Assembly: GCF_020164495.1 (NCBI RefSeq)
Contig: NZ_JAIQYZ010000001.1
Location: forward strand, 186,001 to 250,000
Length of the DNA: 64,000 nucleotides
Direction: 5' to 3'
From: Psychroflexus lacisalsi
GTDB taxonomy: Bacteria > Bacteroidota > Bacteroidia > Flavobacteriales > Flavobacteriaceae
The translations under genes were made by a program, and so were the position numbers. This document shows, piece after piece, positions 17,001 through 24,670 of this stretch (the first letter of the stretch is position 1; each line of letters starts with the position of its first letter). Below the pieces are notes generated by a model. The model worked only from the letters and a program-made list of their open reading frames with translations. It was not told the DNA's origin and did not search any database.

Positions 17001-18507
17001 CACAAAAGTCAGAAATGCGTTTTATTATCTCTGGCGTTTTCCGACTGATGACCGTCAATGTATTGGTTTGGGGTTGAAAATCACCAACCGTTACTTTTTT
17101 AGATGTTTCTTTTGAAGTGTCTGTTTTGGAGATTTTATTTGACTGTAAAGCAGCTAGAGTAGGACTGCTGAGGTTTTTTGATTTCAAGAATTTTGCTCTT
17201 GAATCATTAAAAACGACTGCTCCGCCATTAACTCCTGCTTTAGGTCCCAATTCGATGATCCAGTCGGCAGCTTGTATGAAATCGAGATCGTGTTCCACCA
17301 CCATCACTGTATTTCCACGTAGGATCAACCGATTCAAGATACGTAGTAAGTAGTTCTGATAATCAGCCGAAAGGCCAATGGAAGGTTCATCAAAAACATA
17401 TAAAATACCCTGCAACTTGGCGTTCACTTGATTGATGAGCTTGATGCGTTGTCCATCCCCAGAGGAAATGTCCATGCTTGGTGTGCTGAGTTGATAGTCG
17501 CCCATGCCCAAACGGATCAAGTCCAGCAACTGAGTACACATTTTATCCACCAATTGTTGTTCACCAGATGAAAGTCCCAGCTGATTCAATTGACGGTATA
17601 AATCATCTAAAGATAAATCCATCCAAGCTTGAAAGTTCTGTCCTTTCCATTGGTATTTCAAATGCTCCGCTTTGATGCGACCGCCTTCACAATTAGGGCA
17701 AACTCTGGAACTTGCAAATTTTAAAATATTTGGGTTTCGGTCAATTCTCAGGATGTTCTGCATAATCGGCAACATGCCTTTGTAATAGCCTTCTTCCCTA
17801 GGTTTGGCTTTTATGCCTTGCCAGCGTAGGCGAGATTCCAACCCATGTTTTCCATAATAAACCTTCAGACGGTCACTTCCATTCAACACCACGTCCTGTT
17901 GTTCTTCTGAAAGTTCTTTCCAGGGAATATCCACATGAAAACCGTGTGCTTTGCAGACTTTATTTAATTCTTCCACGGTGATTTGTGAATAAACGATGTA
18001 ACCGTTGGGCAAAGTGGTTGTGATGGCGCCTTCTCTCAAGGTTTTATTTTCATCGCCGATCACTTTATCTAAATCGATGTATTCTTCTTCTCCAATACCA
18101 CGGCAAACCTCACAAGCGCCTTTCGGATGATTGAAGGAAAAGAGCGATTTGCTCATAGTCTCTTCTGCTGAATAGCGGGCAAATAGTAATCTGAAAATTG
18201 AAGTCAACTCAGAAAGCGTTCCAAAAGTAGTGTTGATGGACTGGAAGCGTTTGGATTGTTCCACTTTAATTACAGGAGGTAGGTCTTGAATATCATCTAC
18301 TTCAGCGGTTGGAATCGCTTGCCCGTTTTGCTGGTTGTAGGCTGGCAAACTTTCCAGGAAATAGCGGTAGCCTTCATTGGCAATAACATTCATCGCCAGA
18401 GAAGATTTTCCAGATCCAGACAAGCCGGTGACCACGATCAGCTGATTTTTGGGAATCTCTAAATCTATATTCTTAAGGTTATTTTGGTAGGCGTTTTTTA
18501 TCTTCAT
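14005..18507 (-). CDS. Four-cassette UvrA-like ABC ATPase (tandem UvrA fusion)
   Basis: UvrA-type ATPase of 1500 residues; ordinary UvrA is about 940. Four ABC signature/Walker B pairs are visible: 347/370, 654/677, 1100/1123 and 1427/1450. Walker A P-loops occur at 28-36, 774-782 and 1246-1254 but not in the second cassette, where the expected position reads as an unrelated LTVISRKTPE stretch. CxxC pairs at 132/135, 270/273, 564/567, 587/590, 880/883, 1018/1021, 1334/1337 and 1357/1360 match UvrA zinc modules. In both halves the stretch between RLLFAR or the equivalent and the first Cys pair is very short, so the UvrB-interaction domain appears absent. It is therefore probably not the nucleotide-excision UvrA. 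A DNA-binding or self-protection role is possible. Confidence 0.85.
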   Translation of the reverse strand: MKIKNAYQNNLKNIDLEIPKNQLIVVTGLSGSGKSSLAMNVIANEGYRYFLESLPAYNQQNGQAIPTAEVDDIQDLPPVIKVEQSKRFQSINTTFGTLSELTSIFRLLFARYSAEETMSKSLFSFNHPKGACEVCRGIGEEEYIDLDKVIGDENKTLREGAITTTLPNGYIVYSQITVEELNKVCKAHGFHVDIPWKELSEEQQDVVLNGSDRLKVYYGKHGLESRLRWQGIKAKPREEGYYKGMLPIMQNILRIDRNPNILKFASSRVCPNCEGGRIKAEHLKYQWKGQNFQAWMDLSLDDLYRQLNQLGLSSGEQQLVDKMCTQLLDLIRLGMGDYQLSTPSMDISSGDGQRIKLINQVNAKLQGILYVFDEPSIGLSADYQNYLLRILNRLILRGNTVMVVEHDLDFIQAADWIIELGPKAGVNGGAVVFNDSRAKFLKSKNLSSPTLAALQSNKISKTDTSKETSKKVTVGDFQPQTNTLTVISRKTPEIIKRISDFCEHQDFNLLTVTDQPIGKTPRSNPATYTGLADKIRDLLGKTTEAKSLNLSKSAFSFNNKKGRCATCEGAGVITLSMSMMGNINQVCPTCNGKRFKPEVLDVNWNEKNISEIYNLSIEKAFDFFSGEKKITDILSLMIQLGLDYIKLGQPSNTLSGGEAQRIKLTKHFAKKSKQTLLALEEPSIGLHHQNVAQLLEALNQLKHQTAGILCFENHQLFQKKCDVWVDNALKIKPIELKTEESQQRDSISIRGARTHSLKDLDLNLPKHQLSVVTGLSGSGKSSLVIDTLHGYGLQEMTKQFSAYQQSRVGVNFQFEVGRIEGLTPSICITRKQKNYSQRSDIAKQTGIDKILRFAFSRKAQYEGEELSASHFSNNHELGKCSVCQGVGQELLPDLNQLVLDKDKSIAGGLFAHNKAIGYYGDPAGQHMAILKNVGNAYDFTLNTPFKDLTEKQKEVLFYGTGDQIWEANWVYQTKTREGTQALRMTWDGLFSYLNEEYYKTRKNKNISQLTALFSYNQCSHCDGSGLKPERLKFKLAGKSIHGIKSMNFESLEKWLTKNAKTISIDGKLLSKIETHIINTITRAKELHIDHLELSRKSPTLSGGENQRIALIKQLNSPLKGVTYLLDEPSAGLSQENIPDLIQILKELIKKGNTVIVIEHDKSIIQAADHIVQIGPKAGKLGGYITYQGDAKGLLGQPNCHPFLKAASKKVQLEPGKTDIHIQKLAKHTLVKDNLKLPIGGITGITGKSGVGKTTLVKEILIPSIKTGQPVNCSKIDFPKAYVGAHYFEPKKLRTYASTLLVSYLDFLKEISKIFASKTELKAKAFSYKTKKSQCPNCKGKGFLETSLDITANSIETCEVCRGRRYRKEILNYNVKSKHIADVLAMTITEFQDWLTDFKVPDKTLEFLKSLEKIGLAHLSLNQTVQSLSSGEKQRLLLLNWLQDAPKNELFILDEPSTGLHYADIDLLFTILEKLSVDNDILVIEHNPYLLEKIGVGLVLK

Positions 18508-18572
18508 TCAGTAAGATACTTTCTGTTTTGAATCCTAATAAAAAAATAACTGTCAAATAAAATTGACTTACA

Positions 18573-18605
18573 AGACCTCACAGGTCTTTGAGACCTGTGA
18601 GGTCT
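18573..18605. repeat. 33-bp palindromic repeat
   Basis: AGACCTCACAGGTCT and its exact reverse complement flank the 3-base spacer TTG. The arms are GC-richer than the surroundings. The ACCTCACAGGT / ACCTGTGAGGT core is of a kind seen scattered between genes in Bacteroidota genomes. It lies 66 bases upstream of the UvrA-like gene start and nearly 300 bases before the flippase gene, so it is not a terminator of either. A dispersed mobile palindrome is the best reading. Confidence 0.7.
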
Positions 18606-18872
18606 AAACACTTAATTAATTGGTTTATCAGTGTTTACTTTCTAAGTTTTTATTTTTTTGTACCACAGTTTTAGAATTTGAAATCGTAAGATAAGAAGAT
18701 TGATAAAGCTCAACTAAGTAAAGATATACGTTGGTTTAAACTTAACTTTTCGATACGACTCAATGAAAACAACAGTATCAGCAGATGTTTTTTCACTAAT
18801 TTTCCCAAAAGCCTTTGATTTTAGCATAGCTTAAGAGATTGAATCTTATCCGCTTTTAACTCCATATTTTAC

Positions 18873-18880
18873 TACATTTG
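18873..18880 (+). promoter_or_regulatory. -7 box before the flippase operon
   Basis: TACATTTG matches TAnnTTTG and ends 18 bases before the GTG start at 18899. I find no TTG -33 element at a suitable distance. Confidence 0.4.
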
Positions 18881-18898
18881 AAGAATCAAAACTAACGG

Positions 18899-20353
18899 GT
18901 GAGTATCTACAAAAAGCTTTTTCAGAACACCTTCATTTATGGAGTGGCTACGGTGATCCCCAGGATGCTTTCGGTGATTTTGGTACCGCTTTACACCGGA
19001 GTTTTAGAGAATACTTCCTTCGGAGATTACTCGATTATCTTCTCCTATTTCGTGATTTTCAATGTCATTTTGGCTTACGGAATGGAGACTGCTTTTTTCA
19101 GGTTTTATAACAAAGAAAAAGATAAATCCCAAGTCGTTTTTACATCGACCTGGTCCATTATAGCAACCACTTTAGTGTTTATTATTCTAGCTTACTTATC
19201 AATTTCAGAAATTCAAAGTTTTACAAGAATAAGCACACAAAATCTAGAGTTGATCATTTGGATCCTAGCATTAGATGCTTTAGCCATCATCCCATTTGCC
19301 TGGCTCCGAGCCAACAGCAAACCCGTGAAATTTGCCTTTATTAAAACTTTGAATGTTGCCATCAATCTGGGTTTAAACGTATTTTTCCTCTTGTATTTGA
19401 AAGATCTGGCACAATCAAGTGACCTTTTTAGCTTTATTTATATTCCCAACTTTGAAGTCAGTTATATCTTTATTTCTCTGATTTTAGCTAGTGCAATTAC
19501 CCTTATCTTCCTAATTCCATTTTATTCTAAAATTCAATTTCGATTCGATTGGGATCTATGGAAATCCATGATGAGGTACGCACTGCCGGTTTTGGTCGCT
19601 GGAGTTGCTTTTTCTATTAATGAAGTCATAGACCGTTTGTTTTTGGAACGCATGCTACCAGAAAACATAGCTAAAGAACAAATCGGAATTTACTCAGCGT
19701 GTTACAAATTGGGCATGTTCATGACTTTATTTGCAACGGCGTTTCGCATGGGAATTGAGCCGTTCTTTTTTAGCCATGCGTCTAGCAAAAACCCAAAAAC
19801 TGCTTATGCCATGATTACTAAATACTTTGTCATTATTGGCACTGTTATTTTATTGGTCGTGATCGTATTTGCAGATCTTTTTAAAGTGCTTTTTATTCAG
19901 AATGAAAGCTACTGGGAGGCGATGAAAATTGTGCCGATTATCTTACTTGCTAATTTGTTTTTAGGGATTTACCACAACCTCTCCGTATGGTACAAAGTCA
20001 CCGATAAGACTCAGTATGGTGCTTATATTTCTTCAATTGGTGCCCTATTCACTATAGGAATTAATCTTTGGCTCATTCCAATTATCGGTTATGTAGGCTC
20101 AGCTATTGCTACACTTACGGCTTACGGAAGTATGATGTTGATTTCCTTTTTCCTTGGACAAAAGCACTACGCGATTCCCTATAAATATGGTAAAATGCTA
20201 ATTTACTTATCTGTATCCGTTCTATTTTCTCTAATTTCGTTTTACTATTTTAGAGAAAATTACGTTGTAGGAGCATCACTTATTTTAATTTTCTGTTTCA
20301 GTGTATTTATTTCTGAAAAGAAAGAGATTTTCAGGCTTATAAAAAGTAACTAA
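18899..20353 (+). CDS. Oligosaccharide flippase family protein (Wzx-like)
   Basis: Integral membrane protein of 484 residues with about 14 hydrophobic helices, of the MATE/MVF polysaccharide flippase superfamily. These proteins move lipid-linked sugars across the inner membrane. The N-terminus (YKKLFQNTFIYGVATVIPRM) and the early LVPLYTGVL segment are typical. The start codon is GTG at 18899, since no ATG is in frame nearby and the N-terminus aligns with the family. It heads a run of seven closely spaced plus-strand genes ending with the EnvC-like gene; dut follows after three bases. Which glycan it moves cannot be told. Confidence 0.87.
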   Translation: MSIYKKLFQNTFIYGVATVIPRMLSVILVPLYTGVLENTSFGDYSIIFSYFVIFNVILAYGMETAFFRFYNKEKDKSQVVFTSTWSIIATTLVFIILAYLSISEIQSFTRISTQNLELIIWILALDALAIIPFAWLRANSKPVKFAFIKTLNVAINLGLNVFFLLYLKDLAQSSDLFSFIYIPNFEVSYIFISLILASAITLIFLIPFYSKIQFRFDWDLWKSMMRYALPVLVAGVAFSINEVIDRLFLERMLPENIAKEQIGIYSACYKLGMFMTLFATAFRMGIEPFFFSHASSKNPKTAYAMITKYFVIIGTVILLVVIVFADLFKVLFIQNESYWEAMKIVPIILLANLFLGIYHNLSVWYKVTDKTQYGAYISSIGALFTIGINLWLIPIIGYVGSAIATLTAYGSMMLISFFLGQKHYAIPYKYGKMLIYLSVSVLFSLISFYYFRENYVVGASLILIFCFSVFISEKKEIFRLIKSN

Positions 20354-20356
20354 TTC

Positions 20357-20791
20357 ATGAAAGTAAACATAATCAACCGTTCAGCATTTGAACTTCCAAC
20401 ATACGAAACTAAGCTTTCTGCGGGCGTAGATTTAAAAGCCAATATAGACGTTGCTATCCATCTGGAAAGCATGGAGCGCTGTCTAGTCAAAACAGGATTA
20501 TTTCTGGAATTGCCGGCTGGAGTAGAAGCCCAGGTAAGACCAAGAAGTGGTCTGGCACTCAAAAAAGGAATTACCGTTCTCAATTCTCCAGGCACTATCG
20601 ATGCAGATTACAGAGGCGAAGTAGGAGTCATTCTCATCAATCTTTCTAAAGACAAATTCAGCATCAATCCAGGTGACCGCATCGCGCAATTGGTGTTTGC
20701 CAAGCACGAGCAAGCCGACTTCCAGAAAGTTGAAGTCCTTTCTGAAACTGATAGAGGTGAAGGCGGATTTGGCAGTACGGGAAACAACTAA
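20357..20791 (+). CDS. dut: dUTP diphosphatase
   Basis: Cytoplasmic trimeric dUTPase: hydrolyses dUTP to dUMP and pyrophosphate, keeping uracil out of DNA and supplying dTMP synthesis. All five motifs are present in 144 residues: AGVDLKA (22-28), RPRSGLA (61-67), [17 protein letters not shown] (79-95, with the catalytic Asp), RIAQLVF (108-114) and the C-terminal [10 protein letters not shown] (133-142). Its start is three bases after the flippase stop. The motif set leaves little doubt. Confidence 0.96.
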   Translation: MKVNIINRSAFELPTYETKLSAGVDLKANIDVAIHLESMERCLVKTGLFLELPAGVEAQVRPRSGLALKKGITVLNSPGTIDADYRGEVGVILINLSKDKFSINPGDRIAQLVFAKHEQADFQKVEVLSETDRGEGGFGSTGNN

Positions 20792-20803
20792 TAGAGAATC
20801 CAA

Positions 20804-21448
20804 ATGACCTTCAGTAAAGAATTTAAAGAAGCTTTGAGCTGCCTTCCAGATAAGGAGAAAGATAAGCTGCTTTTTCGTTTGCTGAAAAAAGATAAAATCT
20901 TGGCTAAACGCCTCGATTTTGAACTTGTGAGTTCTTCCACAGTTGAAGATCAGCGTGCTAAAATGGAGCAAAAAGTTGAAGAAAAGGTGAAGCTTTTTAG
21001 CGAAAGATTTTACTCCTTAGGCTATCTGAACATGGACATTCGATATTTAAGTGGAGAAATTACTGAACATGTGAAGGTGACCAAAGATAAGTTCGGCGAA
21101 GCCAGTTTGAATTTGTTGCTTATGAAAGAAGTACTAAAACATAACAACCAAAATATTATCAATACCGGCTCTCCTCGTCAATTTTCAAAACTTGGTGTTG
21201 CCCTTATTGCTCGAGTTTACAGGATTCTGATCCTCATTGACAAACTGGACCAGGATTATTTTATAGAGTTCGAAAACCATCTAAAAGAATTAGGTTGGCT
21301 TATCGGAGATAATCCCCGGCTGATGAAAATGTGCATTTCCACTGGTTTAGATGTGAATTGGCTGATATTAGGAAATATACCAGAAGACATTTCAGAACAT
21401 TACAAGCATGTGAGATCAGAAGGTTATCTCAGTGCAAGAAATTATTGA
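20804..21448 (+). CDS. Conserved-looking protein of unknown function
   Basis: A 214-residue soluble protein without a signal peptide or membrane segment. No domain is recognised. The N-terminal 80 residues are Lys/Glu-rich and helical (KEFKEALSCLPDKEKDKLLF, then a KMEQKVEEKVKLF stretch suggestive of a short coiled coil). The C-terminal half is mixed helical (LILIDKLDQDYFIEFENHLK). It lies 12 bases after dut and 68 bases before a nucleotidyltransferase gene, inside an operon otherwise made of envelope genes. The placement argues for a real gene with a cytoplasmic role; nothing more can be inferred safely. Confidence 0.7.
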   Translation: MTFSKEFKEALSCLPDKEKDKLLFRLLKKDKILAKRLDFELVSSSTVEDQRAKMEQKVEEKVKLFSERFYSLGYLNMDIRYLSGEITEHVKVTKDKFGEASLNLLLMKEVLKHNNQNIINTGSPRQFSKLGVALIARVYRILILIDKLDQDYFIEFENHLKELGWLIGDNPRLMKMCISTGLDVNWLILGNIPEDISEHYKHVRSEGYLSARNY

Positions 21449-21516
21449 ATTAATTTAATGAAGCCTATAAAAGGCATTATATAAAATACATCATTGATTA
21501 CTAAATTTTAATATAT

Positions 21517-22530
21517 ATGAAGATTATAGTTCCCATGGCCGGAAGAGGCTCAAGGCTTAGACCACATACACTTACCATTCCCAAACCACTTATTCCAATT
21601 GCGGGCAAACCTATCGTTCAACGTCTTGTGGAAAGCATTGCTGAGGTCTTGGAAGAAAAAATCGACGAAATCGCTTTTATCATTTCTGAAGATTTTGGTG
21701 CCGAAATTGAAGCAAAGCTGAAAGACATCGCGAAAGGACTTGATGCTAAATCGTCAATTTATTATCAGGATAAACCTTTGGGCACGGGTCATGCTATTAT
21801 GTGCGCTAAAGAATCTTTGCAAGGTCCTGCGGTGATTGCTTATGCCGATACTTTGTTTAAAGCTGACTTTAAACTGGATAAAGATGCCGATGCCGTGATG
21901 TGGGTAAAAAAAGTTGATAATCCTGAAGCTTTTGGAGTGGTCAATTTGAATGATAAGGGACATATCACCGAACTGGTAGAAAAGCCTAAAGATTTTGTGT
22001 CGGATTTGGCGGTGATTGGAATTTACTACTTCAAAGATGTTTCTGTGTTGAAAACTCAGCTGGAAAAAGTCATAGAAGAAAATATCATGCACGGCGGCGA
22101 ATACCAAATCAATGATGGGATTAAAAAAATGCGAGCTAATGGAGCTGTCTTCAAGCCTGGACAGGTGGACGAATGGATGGATTGCGGTAACAAGCACGTT
22201 ACGGTTGAGACCAATTCAAGGATGCTTAAATTCATCCAGCAGGAAGGAAAAGAACAGTTGATTTCTTCTTCAGTAAAAATTGAAGATTCTGAAATTATTG
22301 AACCTTGTTTTATAGGAGAGAATGTCTTTTTGAAAAATACTAAAATCGGCCCCAACGTCTCTATTGGAGATGGCACAGTTGTGGATAATTGTACTATCAA
22401 AAACTCCTTGATACAAGAACACGCTGAAATTACCAATGCCAAGCTGGACAAAGCCATGATTGGAAATTTTGCTAGATTTGATGGTAACTTCACCTCGGTA
22501 AGCATCGGTGATTATTCCATTTTAGAATAA
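21517..22530 (+). CDS. Sugar-phosphate nucleotidyltransferase with left-handed beta-helix tail
   Basis: Cytoplasmic enzyme that makes an NDP-sugar from a sugar 1-phosphate and an NTP. The N-terminal Rossmann-like domain begins with the nucleotide loop PMAGRGSRLRPHT and the PKPLIPIAGKPI motif. Further in are QDKPLGTGHA and VDEWMDCGNK, typical of the glucose-1-phosphate thymidylyltransferase/GlmU-like group. Residues from about 245 onward show hexapeptide-type repeats (IGENVFLKNTKIGPNVSIGDG), a left-handed beta-helix. The sugar and nucleotide cannot be assigned from sequence alone. Its place after a flippase fits a role in surface glycan synthesis. Five bases separate it from the next gene. Confidence 0.87.
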   Translation: MKIIVPMAGRGSRLRPHTLTIPKPLIPIAGKPIVQRLVESIAEVLEEKIDEIAFIISEDFGAEIEAKLKDIAKGLDAKSSIYYQDKPLGTGHAIMCAKESLQGPAVIAYADTLFKADFKLDKDADAVMWVKKVDNPEAFGVVNLNDKGHITELVEKPKDFVSDLAVIGIYYFKDVSVLKTQLEKVIEENIMHGGEYQINDGIKKMRANGAVFKPGQVDEWMDCGNKHVTVETNSRMLKFIQQEGKEQLISSSVKIEDSEIIEPCFIGENVFLKNTKIGPNVSIGDGTVVDNCTIKNSLIQEHAEITNAKLDKAMIGNFARFDGNFTSVSIGDYSILE

Positions 22531-22535
22531 AAAAT

Positions 22536-23900
22536 ATGTCTCAAAGCATTCGTCTTTTTTTTGTTTGTTGTTTTGTCTTAAGCTTTTCTGGTTACGCCCA
22601 GGAAAAAGACAACCTAACCGAAGACATCAATATTGATGAGCTTGGAAATAACACAGACGAATTTCAAGAGGTATTCTTCAGGGCGATCGCTCAGAGAGCT
22701 GTAGAAAACCCAGATAAAGCCATCGAGGAACTTAAAAAATGTCTGGAATTACAACCAGAAAGTACAGCGGTTTTTTACGAATTGGCCAAAAATTATATTG
22801 ATTTAAAAGAGTATAAAAATGCAGAGGATTTTCTCAAGAAAACTATAGAAGATCCCCAGTACCAGAACGATGTGAATATTCACAAACAGCTATTTTTTGT
22901 CTTTAATATGCAGAAACGCTATGACGAAGCTATAGCTGAAGCAGAATTTATTTCTAAGATAGATCCAGTTTATTATCAAGAATTAGCCAATCTTCATTTG
23001 ATCCGGGGAGAATATGTGTTAGCCTTAAAATCTTTAGATAACTACGATGCGGTAAAAGGTATAGATGAATTTCGGGATGATTTCCGAATGATTATTTATA
23101 AGGAAGGGTCTATTTTGAATGTCGGCATTGAGTTTTTTAAAAAGAGGTTTCAGAATTCGAAAGAAGATCTAAGAGCTGCTTCTTCACTTATGGAGCTTTA
23201 CAGACTCAATAATTCTCCCCAAAAAGCAATAGAAGTAGGTGAAGAATTGGAGCAATATGCCGTCAATGATCCTGAAATTAACGTTGAATTGGCCATGGCA
23301 TATTTGGTAACTAGAAATATTTCTCAAGCTAAAACGTACAGTAGAAAAGTAGTAGAGAGCCTAACTCTGGATGAAAAAGATAAAGTGAAAGTCATTAATA
23401 CGTTTAAGACTTTGGCTATGAAAAACCCAGACGCTCAGGAAGCCTTTGTGAGTGTTTTGGATTCTGCTTTGTCTTCAGAAAAAAACTCTTCCAGCAAAGC
23501 AGAGCTGGGAGAATTTTATAAATCCAGAGATAAAGTAAAATCTCTAGAAAACTTCAAGTCTGCATTGCGCAATAAGCCCAACGATTTTAAGTTGATAAAG
23601 AATATTCTGGAGCTAGAGCTGGAACTGGATAAATATCAGGAAGCATTGGAAACAAGCGAAAATGCTTTGGAAAGTTTTCCTTCCCAGGCCTTGCTTTATT
23701 ATACCAAAGGTTTTGCTTTGGGGCAGCTAGGGAATCATAAAAAGGCAGTTGAATTTTTGGAAACCACTCTAGATTATATTTTTGATGATGAAGCACTTAA
23801 GCAAAAAGTTTACAGTGCATTGAAAGAATCCTATCTTGCTTTGGGAAATCAAGAAAAGGCAAATGCTTACGAGCAGAAATTAATAATAATCTCCAATTGA
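22536..23900 (+). CDS. Exported tetratricopeptide repeat protein
   Basis: A 454-residue protein with a signal peptide (about 1-21, ending SGYAQ) and an array of TPR helices over most of its length, for example ENPDKAIEELKKCLELQPES, KEYKNAEDFLKK and NHKKAVEFLETTL. TPR arrays mediate protein-protein contacts, here probably in the periplasm. Its stop overlaps the next start by one base (TGATG), and the following lipoprotein and EnvC-like genes overlap in the same way. The three are thus translationally coupled and may act together in the cell envelope. No catalytic motif is visible. Confidence 0.85.
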   Translation: MSQSIRLFFVCCFVLSFSGYAQEKDNLTEDINIDELGNNTDEFQEVFFRAIAQRAVENPDKAIEELKKCLELQPESTAVFYELAKNYIDLKEYKNAEDFLKKTIEDPQYQNDVNIHKQLFFVFNMQKRYDEAIAEAEFISKIDPVYYQELANLHLIRGEYVLALKSLDNYDAVKGIDEFRDDFRMIIYKEGSILNVGIEFFKKRFQNSKEDLRAASSLMELYRLNNSPQKAIEVGEELEQYAVNDPEINVELAMAYLVTRNISQAKTYSRKVVESLTLDEKDKVKVINTFKTLAMKNPDAQEAFVSVLDSALSSEKNSSSKAELGEFYKSRDKVKSLENFKSALRNKPNDFKLIKNILELELELDKYQEALETSENALESFPSQALLYYTKGFALGQLGNHKKAVEFLETTLDYIFDDEALKQKVYSALKESYLALGNQEKANAYEQKLIIISN

Positions 23901-24670
23901 TGAATAAAAGTTTAAAAAGAATAAGTCTAGTTTTAATCATCTTTATATCCCTAACGGGTTGCAAATCTTCCAAAGTTGGTACTGGAGAAGATTTAAAAGA
24001 AAAATCTGCCAGAGCTGTTATAAGAACTTTTGAAAATAATCTAGCAGAATTCAAAACCGTCAATGGTAAAATAAAAGCAGGATATGAGACTGAAAGTAGT
24101 TCACAATCTATCAGTATAACGTACAGAATCGAAAAAGACAAGGCGATATGGATGAGCGCTAAAGTGATGGGGTTGCTACCAATAGCCAAGGTTTATATCA
24201 CTCCAGATCGATTTCAGTACTACGAAAAAATCAACAGAACTTACTTTGATGGTGATTTTTCAATGGCTAAAGAATTTCTTGGTGTAGAAGTCAACTTTGA
24301 AAATCTTCAGAATTTGTTGATCGGAAGACCTATGTACGAACTTAAAAGGAATCAAATGCTTTTTGATGATAATGCTTACGTGTTCCTACAGAATATCAAA
24401 TCTATTTTAGCTTTTTCTGCAATCATCGATAGTGGAAAATTTGAAATGAAATCTCAGTCTTTAGTCAATACGAAAAATGAAAGTTTAAAGGTTGATTATT
24501 TTAAATTTCAGTCCATAGATAATAAAAGATTTCCTTCAAAATTACTGATGAAAGCAAAAAAAGACGACGAAGAGGTGCTCATAGATATCGATTATCGCTC
24601 TGTCATTTTTGATGAAGAGTTAAGTTTTCCTTTTTCAATCCCTAATAATTACGAACGTTTAGAACTTTAA
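23900..24670 (+). CDS. DUF4292 lipoprotein
   Basis: Lipoprotein of 256 residues from the ATG at 23900; the frame also has an in-frame TTG one codon earlier, which is less likely. The signal ends SLTGC with lipidated Cys21. The rest has alternating strands (VNGKIKAGYETESSSQSISI, DKAIWMSAKVMGLLP, VYITPDRFQYYEK) of the DUF4292 type, which recalls the LolA/LolB-like half-barrel fold. A role in handling lipids or lipoproteins at the outer membrane is therefore plausible but unproven. It overlaps the genes on both sides by one base, indicating tight co-expression with the TPR and EnvC-like proteins. Confidence 0.83.
   Translation: MNKSLKRISLVLIIFISLTGCKSSKVGTGEDLKEKSARAVIRTFENNLAEFKTVNGKIKAGYETESSSQSISITYRIEKDKAIWMSAKVMGLLPIAKVYITPDRFQYYEKINRTYFDGDFSMAKEFLGVEVNFENLQNLLIGRPMYELKRNQMLFDDNAYVFLQNIKSILAFSAIIDSGKFEMKSQSLVNTKNESLKVDYFKFQSIDNKRFPSKLLMKAKKDDEEVLIDIDYRSVIFDEELSFPFSIPNNYERLEL

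Larger units (their letters stand above)
18508..18898. other. 391-bp divergent spacer with dispersed palindrome and promoter box
   Basis: No gene is visible between the UvrA-like gene and the flippase gene. The region contains the 33-base palindrome at 18573-18605 and, near its right end, a TACATTTG -7 box. The rest is AT-rich and shows no structure I can name. Confidence 0.55.

Noticed and set aside
14005-18507. Canonical excinuclease subunit UvrA
   Set aside because: Length, four cassettes, a missing second P-loop and no visible UvrB-interaction region argue against the repair subunit.
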